Source: CAYOHG01 sp964465125 (GTDB taxonomy: Bacteria; Planctomycetota; Phycisphaerae; UBA1845; Fen-1342). From it: a DNA stretch of 64,000 bases. Below the pieces are notes generated by a model. That model was given only the letters and a program-made list of their open reading frames with translations. It was not told where the DNA came from and made no database searches. Made by a program: the position numbers and the translations under genes. Shown here one piece after another: positions 59,419 through 64,000 of the stretch; the stretch's first letter is position 1; each line of letters begins with the position of its first letter. Where the stretch lies: NCBI GenBank assembly GCA_964465125.1, contig CAYXIO010000014.1:11437-75436 (forward strand). Reading direction: 5' to 3'.

Positions 59419-62103
59419 TCATGCAGAGACGTAGGTACGCTCGCGCGGCGACGCGACGGTGATGCGCGCGGCGGCGAGCGTTGGAATCACGATCAGCGCC
59501 AGCGCTGTAACCGCTGCGCCCGCATAGAAAGCGCTGAAGTCCAACGTCATCGGGTAGGCGTTCACCAGCCAGGCCACCGTCTGCACGCAGAAGAACGAAA
59601 GCAGTCCCAGACGTGTCAGCACAAGCAGAACGGTCGCGGCGTTGATCGCGCCGAAGATCAACTGAAACGCGAGCGGCGTCTCTCCCGCGCTGAGCGACTC
59701 GAGCCCGGACACCAGCAGAATCAACCCGAAGACCACTTCCGCCGCCCAGTTCCGCCGAAGGACCATCCGCAGCAGCACCAGCGTCAGCAGGAGCGACAAC
59801 GCCACGAAGACCGCCTGAATGCCGACGTGCAGCGGCAGGAACAGGTAATGTCGCGGACCGAGCAGCGCATCCGGCATGAGCACGGACGTAAGCCGACCCA
59901 CGGCTTGATCCCGAAGATCGAACGCCCATTGCAGCACCTGTGCAGTCAGAATCAGGCCGACGGCAACGCCGATCGCGACCAGGACGTCGCGCCCGACGCG
60001 CGGGTCATTCCAATTGCCGGCCATCAGGCGCGCCCAGCCGACGGTGACGGTCGGCCAATGGCGGCGCATGGCGGGCTCGACCGCGAGATACAGCAGCCAG
60101 CCCAACGCCGCATTGAACGCGCCGTAGCAAAGGTTCATGGTCAGCACCGTCGTGCCGGAAACGTCCAGCCCGATGGTCCCCTGCGTGAGCACCAGCACAA
60201 TGCTCGCCGCCAGGATCGCGCCGGCCAGTCGTACCGCGCCGCGGCGATCGCCGCGCCCCAGCCGCAGATTACGCTGCGCCAGCACCAGCGGCGCGAGGAC
60301 CGTCAGGCCGAGCCACAGGAGAAACCCGACCGCCTGGGAAGCCGTTGCGGCGTTGCGCGCAGCGGTTTCCACCGCGGCGGTATGCGGCGCGGACGCGCTC
60401 ACGCCCGCCGGCAGCACCTGAACCGCCCAGAATACGGGCGTCGCGCCGATGGCCGCCGCGCGTACGACCCAATCGCGGGTCGGATCGGCGCGTGCCGACA
60501 AAGTCCATTCGAATCGTTGCTCGCAGAAAATGTCGGGCACGAATTTCGCCGGACGCGCGACGGCCGCGCTCCAATCCAATCCGGCCGCTTGAAACAGCGC
60601 CGGCCAGTCAGGTTCACCCGCCGCCGCGCCGGGAACGCCTTCTTCGTCCGGCACCACGTGCAGCCGCAGCAGCCGACCCGATACGTCCAGCTCGACGCTG
60701 CGCATCCCCGGCTGCGTACGCGGCGGATCGTCCAACGAAACCCGCCCGTTCTGGGTCGACCAGCGCTCGCTCCGCAGCGGCCGCGGCGATTCGCGATACC
60801 AGAACCGCAGCACGGGCGGCGCGGCGCCGTTCACGCCAGCGAGCTCTCCGAGTGCCGTTTCCGGCTGGGCGATTCCGCGCTGAAAGCCATATGCGCGATC
60901 GAACAGGGCCGGCTCATGGCCCAGCGCCGACAGCGTCTGTCGAGCGCGGTCGGCCAGCACCTCCGGCGGCACGGCTGGCGGCTGGGCGCCGAAACGCATC
61001 GCAGGCGTGATCACGCTCGCGATCAGCAGCGCCCCGAGGACCACGAAGATCGCCAACGCCGCGACCACCGGCATCGACAGCGCACCGACACCGCCCACCG
61101 CGGCCACCATCTGCGGCGAGGGCGTCAGACCCGCGGCGAGCGTCGCGCGAACGGCATCGCCGCCTGGAAGCGCCGCCGCCACGTCGATCACCGAGCGCGG
61201 CCGCGACGCCGGAGCCTCATCAAGGCACTGAAGAATGACTCGATCGATCGCAGGATCGAGGTCCGGGACCATGGAGCCCGGCGGCGGCGGCGGCTCACGC
61301 CGCGCTCGCGCCAGCTCTGCCGGGCTGCGGCCTTCGAACGCGCGCTGCCCCGTGAACAGCTCGTAGAGCACCAGCCCGAGCGCGTAGATGTCGCTCTGCG
61401 CGGTGATGTCGTCGCCGCTCATCTGCTCAGGCGACATGTACGCCGGCGTCCCGGCGCGCGAGCCGCTGCCGCGCAGTTGATCCACCACGCCCGCCAGGCC
61501 GAAGTCGGTGATTCGCACCCGCCCGCGCCCGTCCAGCATCACGTTCGACGGCTTGAGGTCGCGATGCACGATCCCCTGCGCGTGCGCCGCCGCCAGCGCC
61601 GCGCAAAGCTGCTGACCGATCTCCAGCGCTTTCTGCGGCGCAAGCCGGCCGATGCGCTTGAGCAGCGAGCTGAGCGGCTCGCCGTCGATGTACTCCATCG
61701 TCAGGTAGGGGTGGCCGTCGAATTCGCCCAGGTCGTGCACGCGGCAGACGTTGGGGTGCGTAATCTGCCGGGCGATACGCACTTCGTTCTGCATGTCGGC
61801 CATGGTCGAGCCGCTGCCGCCAGCCGCCCCGCCCAGCAGCTTCAAGGCGATGGTCTGCCCGACGCGCAGGTCATCGGCGCGATAGACCGCGCCCATGCCG
61901 CCGGCGCCGAGCAGGTCGATGACGCGGAAGCGGCCGGCGATCAGCGTGCCGGCGGGAAGTTGCCGCTCGCGACCCGCCGCGACAAATCCCGACGAAAAGC
62001 TCCCCGCGCGGCTCGGCCCCGCCGCCGGATTGGTCAGCGTAGGCGACTCGTGCTCCGCGCCGATGGGAGCGGCGGGCGGGTTGGCGTGCTCGTCGTGGCT
62101 CAT
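59419..62103 (-). CDS. Membrane Ser/Thr protein kinase with multi-pass C-terminus
   Basis: An 894-residue Hanks-type kinase. The cytoplasmic kinase domain spans about residues 57-320: glycine loop LGAGGMGAVYRA, Lys88 in TIALKLLGG, catalytic loop HRDLKPSN (180-187) and DFG (200-202), then SRAGTPAYMSPEQM. A first membrane helix (VVAALAIFVVLGALLIASVI) follows, then an outer region of about 250 residues. At least six more helices close the protein (for example WLTILAP-like and VLVAIGVAVGLILTAQVL stretches). The C-terminal part looks like a sensor or transporter-like membrane module with no named family. GAGGAGCGC precedes the ATG. The signal and targets are unknown. Confidence 0.9.
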   Translation of the reverse strand: MSHDEHANPPAAPIGAEHESPTLTNPAAGPSRAGSFSSGFVAAGRERQLPAGTLIAGRFRVIDLLGAGGMGAVYRADDLRVGQTIALKLLGGAAGGSGSTMADMQNEVRIARQITHPNVCRVHDLGEFDGHPYLTMEYIDGEPLSSLLKRIGRLAPQKALEIGQQLCAALAAAHAQGIVHRDLKPSNVMLDGRGRVRITDFGLAGVVDQLRGSGSRAGTPAYMSPEQMSGDDITAQSDIYALGLVLYELFTGQRAFEGRSPAELARARREPPPPPGSMVPDLDPAIDRVILQCLDEAPASRPRSVIDVAAALPGGDAVRATLAAGLTPSPQMVAAVGGVGALSMPVVAALAIFVVLGALLIASVITPAMRFGAQPPAVPPEVLADRARQTLSALGHEPALFDRAYGFQRGIAQPETALGELAGVNGAAPPVLRFWYRESPRPLRSERWSTQNGRVSLDDPPRTQPGMRSVELDVSGRLLRLHVVPDEEGVPGAAAGEPDWPALFQAAGLDWSAAVARPAKFVPDIFCEQRFEWTLSARADPTRDWVVRAAAIGATPVFWAVQVLPAGVSASAPHTAAVETAARNAATASQAVGFLLWLGLTVLAPLVLAQRNLRLGRGDRRGAVRLAGAILAASIVLVLTQGTIGLDVSGTTVLTMNLCYGAFNAALGWLLYLAVEPAMRRHWPTVTVGWARLMAGNWNDPRVGRDVLVAIGVAVGLILTAQVLQWAFDLRDQAVGRLTSVLMPDALLGPRHYLFLPLHVGIQAVFVALSLLLTLVLLRMVLRRNWAAEVVFGLILLVSGLESLSAGETPLAFQLIFGAINAATVLLVLTRLGLLSFFCVQTVAWLVNAYPMTLDFSAFYAGAAVTALALIVIPTLAAARITVASPRERTYVSA

Positions 62104-62384
62104 GCGCTCCTCGGCTCGGCCCGGGAGGATGATATCCGAACCGATTGCCTCGCCGGCGAACTTGCGGCGGGTGCGGCGGCGGGCGCACGCCAGGGACGGC
62201 GAGAGCGTGGCCCATGTCAGCCGTCCCGCGCATCGGTGGCGAGCCAACGCGCTTCATGACGACGCGCTCTGCCCCCGCCCGCGCGCTGATTTCCGCGCCC
62301 GCAATTCTTTTTTCTCAGGCGATTTGACAACCGGCAGATTTCGAGGAAGACTCTAAGTGAGTCCGGAGAATTCCGGATGCGCGT

Positions 62385-64000
62385 GTGCCCCCCGCCCCCC
62401 CCCCCCATCACCCCCCCCCCCCCCCCGCACGCACAAGCGTCCGGCAGTACATCATTCTTGCGTTTCTGGTGAACTTCTTCGCACAGGCCGGTTTCGCCCA
62501 GTCCTATCCATGCCAACGCTTTTCCCAACCGGCTGAGCCCCCCTCAGGCGTGGGTGTCGCCGCCGTCGGCGATCCGGCGACAAACGGTTGGCTCGTCTTG
62601 GGTTACGCGCCGAGCGGTATTGTAATCGCGGGGCAATACCGCGCCTTCGCGATCACGCGCGAACTCGATCAGAGCTATGCGCTCTGGGGTGCACGCCGAC
62701 AGTCGCCCGCCGGAGCGCTGGCGATCGAGAATGAGTGGGGCGCGAATCTGGCGCCGATCGCGGCCACCGATCCCGCCTTCGCGGCCGCCGTGGACGAGTG
62801 GTATCTCGATTACGGCTATCCGCCCGAAGGCCGCACCTGGGTGGTCGTCTCGTCCGCCGGCTCATTGCCCGAGCTGGAAGACTGGATGCTCGCCAACGGC
62901 GACGGCGGCGTGCCGGCCGACTGGGGCGAAATGCTGATCTGGTCCTGGCCGATGATCTGCTGCATCTTCGAGGTCGATTGCGACGAGGACGGCATCCCCG
63001 TTGAGACCGACAATTGCCCGGACGTGTCCAATCCCGACCAGACCGACACCGACGGCGACGGCGAGGGCGACGCCTGCGACGACGATGACGACAACGACGG
63101 CACGCCGGATACCGAGGACAACTGCCCGGACCTGTGGAACCCGGACCAGACCGACACCGACGGCGACGGTCAGGGCGACGAATGTGACGAAGATGATGAC
63201 GACGACGAGGACCCCGACCCCTGGGACAACTGTCCGACGGTTTCCAACCCGGAACAGACCGACACCGACGGCGACGGCCAGGGCGACGCGTGCGACGACG
63301 ATGACGACGACGACGGCGTTCCCGACCCCCAGGACAATTGCCCGCTGATTCTCAACCCCTTGCAGACCGACACCGACAACGACGGTCAGGGCGACTCCTG
63401 CGACAACGACGATGACGGTGACGGCATTCCCGACAGCAAAGACCCCGACCACGACTCCGACGGCGATGGTATCCCCGACGTCGACGATCCCGACGACGAC
63501 AACGACGGGATCCCCGACGACATGGACGAAGACGACGATGGCGATGGCATTCCGGACGGCGAAGACCCGGACCACGACACCGACGGCGACGGAATCGCCG
63601 ACAAGGACGATGATGACGATGACGGCGACGGCATCATCGACGCGCTGGACAAGGACGACGACGGCGACGGCATCCCGGACTGGGAGGACCGCGACCACGA
63701 TTCCGACGGCGACGGCATCATCGACAAGTCAGACCCCGATGACGACAATGACGGCGTCAACGACGCTCAGGACCCGGACCAGGACACCGATCAGGACGGC
63801 ACGCCCGACCCGCAGGACACCGATGACGACGGCGACGGCGTGCCTGACGACCTGGACGACGATCACGACGTGGACGGCGACGGCATCCCCGACGTCGACG
63901 ACCCTGACGATGACAACGACGGGATCCCGGATGACCAGGACCCCGACGACGACAACGACGCTGAGGAGGATGCAGCCGACGGCGACTCCGGCGGGGATTC
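62385..64000 (+). CDS. Secreted thrombospondin type 3 repeat protein, 3' end beyond the window
   Basis: An open frame runs from the poly-C region to the right edge without a stop. A signal peptide is visible from about 62440 (QYIILAFLVNFFAQAGFAQS). About 160 residues of ordinary protein follow, ending WSWPMICCIFEVDCDEDGIP. Then come thrombospondin type 3 repeats: TDNCPDVSNPDQTDTDGDGE and relatives with Cys pairs, followed by cysteine-free GDGIPDxxDPDDDND repeats to the end. Such Asp-rich repeats bind calcium in extracellular adhesins. The true start is uncertain because a poly-C tract (62388-62426) lies at the 5' end; GTG at 62385 is the in-frame option, while an ATG at 62377 is out of frame as displayed. 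Confidence 0.8.
   Translation, partial: MPPAPPPHHPPPPPARTSVRQYIILAFLVNFFAQAGFAQSYPCQRFSQPAEPPSGVGVAAVGDPATNGWLVLGYAPSGIVIAGQYRAFAITRELDQSYALWGARRQSPAGALAIENEWGANLAPIAATDPAFAAAVDEWYLDYGYPPEGRTWVVVSSAGSLPELEDWMLANGDGGVPADWGEMLIWSWPMICCIFEVDCDEDGIPVETDNCPDVSNPDQTDTDGDGEGDACDDDDDNDGTPDTEDNCPDLWNPDQTDTDGDGQGDECDEDDDDDEDPDPWDNCPTVSNPEQTDTDGDGQGDACDDDDDDDGVPDPQDNCPLILNPLQTDTDNDGQGDSCDNDDDGDGIPDSKDPDHDSDGDGIPDVDDPDDDNDGIPDDMDEDDDGDGIPDGEDPDHDTDGDGIADKDDDDDDGDGIIDALDKDDDGDGIPDWEDRDHDSDGDGIIDKSDPDDDNDGVNDAQDPDQDTDQDGTPDPQDTDDDGDGVPDDLDDDHDVDGDGIPDVDDPDDDNDGIPDDQDPDDDNDAEEDAADGDSGGD
62388..62426. repeat. Poly-C low-complexity tract, probable sequence error
   Basis: Runs of C broken only by single G and ATCA bases, 39 bases long, at the start of the repeat-protein gene. 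It resembles the homopolymer beside the N gap at 53074. It probably reflects poor read quality, so its length and the reading frame across it should not be trusted. Confidence 0.65.

Noticed and set aside
1..64000. CRISPR array, insertion sequence, prophage or integrase
   Set aside because: No regularly spaced identical repeats with unique spacers, no transposase or integrase motif and no terminal inverted repeats were found on either strand.

Overview
The window is GC-rich DNA from a bacterium most likely belonging to the Planctomycetota, probably a Phycisphaerae-like lineage recovered as a metagenome assembly. Support comes from the protein families: secreted hydrolases ending in dockerin-like tails (GDLDGDGDVDLDDLS-type), a PEP-CTERM protein, a prepilin/H-X9-DG-type module, a membrane-bound Ser/Thr kinase, ECF sigma/anti-sigma regulation and a thrombospondin-type-3 repeat protein. 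Assembly origin is shown by a 10-N gap at 53074-53083 and poly-C tracts at 53052-53073 and 62388-62426. No rRNA, tRNA, CRISPR array, insertion sequence or phage was found.

Layout. 1-9 kb: the start of gyrA (cut by the left edge), a secreted DUF1579 protein, a 725-aa secreted protein ending in a prepilin-like module, a POT peptide transporter, a GAF-type methionine sulfoxide reductase, a membrane endonuclease/exonuclease/phosphatase protein and a DCC thiol protein. 9-16 kb: cheA-cheW, an ECF sigma/anti-sigma pair and a double retropepsin-like protein. 15.6-18.3 kb: a minus-strand NAD set (nicotinamidase-like, nicotinate phosphoribosyltransferase, ferredoxin-NADP reductase). 18.4-22.5 kb: trpS-scpA-RidA-ROK-UVR, tightly packed. 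22.5-29.7 kb: a secreted esterase, an S41 peptidase, a decayed sulfatase, an RCK-channel-like protein, a PafA-type phosphatase and a PHP protein. 29.9-35.2 kb: ileS and a MATE exporter behind an attenuator. 35-48.5 kb: two coiled or low-complexity membrane proteins, nadE, a kexin-like S8 protease, a sigma-70 factor, an M36-type metalloprotease, a Mut7-C protein, a TPR membrane protein and a PEP-CTERM protein. 48.6-57.6 kb: an ABC exporter set interrupted by DUF4198 and DUF4331 genes, then a NeuD-like acyltransferase. 57.7-64 kb: a small secreted protein, a GNAT acetyltransferase, a Ser/Thr kinase and the beginning of an Asp-rich calcium-binding repeat protein.

The most notable item is the leader of the MATE gene (minus strand, 35228 down to 34984). 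It holds a promoter, a 21-codon leader ORF with a strong ribosome site, and mutually exclusive antiterminator and terminator hairpins. The leader peptide ends in Arg-Ala-Pro-Pro immediately before its stop, and those last codons form the antiterminator arm. It also has three isoleucine codons within four positions, and ileS follows the MATE gene on the same strand. Together these suggest a ribosome-sensing transcription attenuator controlling a drug exporter and perhaps ileS. Function is inferred; the sequence elements are seen directly.

A second theme is short GC-rich tandem repeats, two of them inserted in frame inside ileS.
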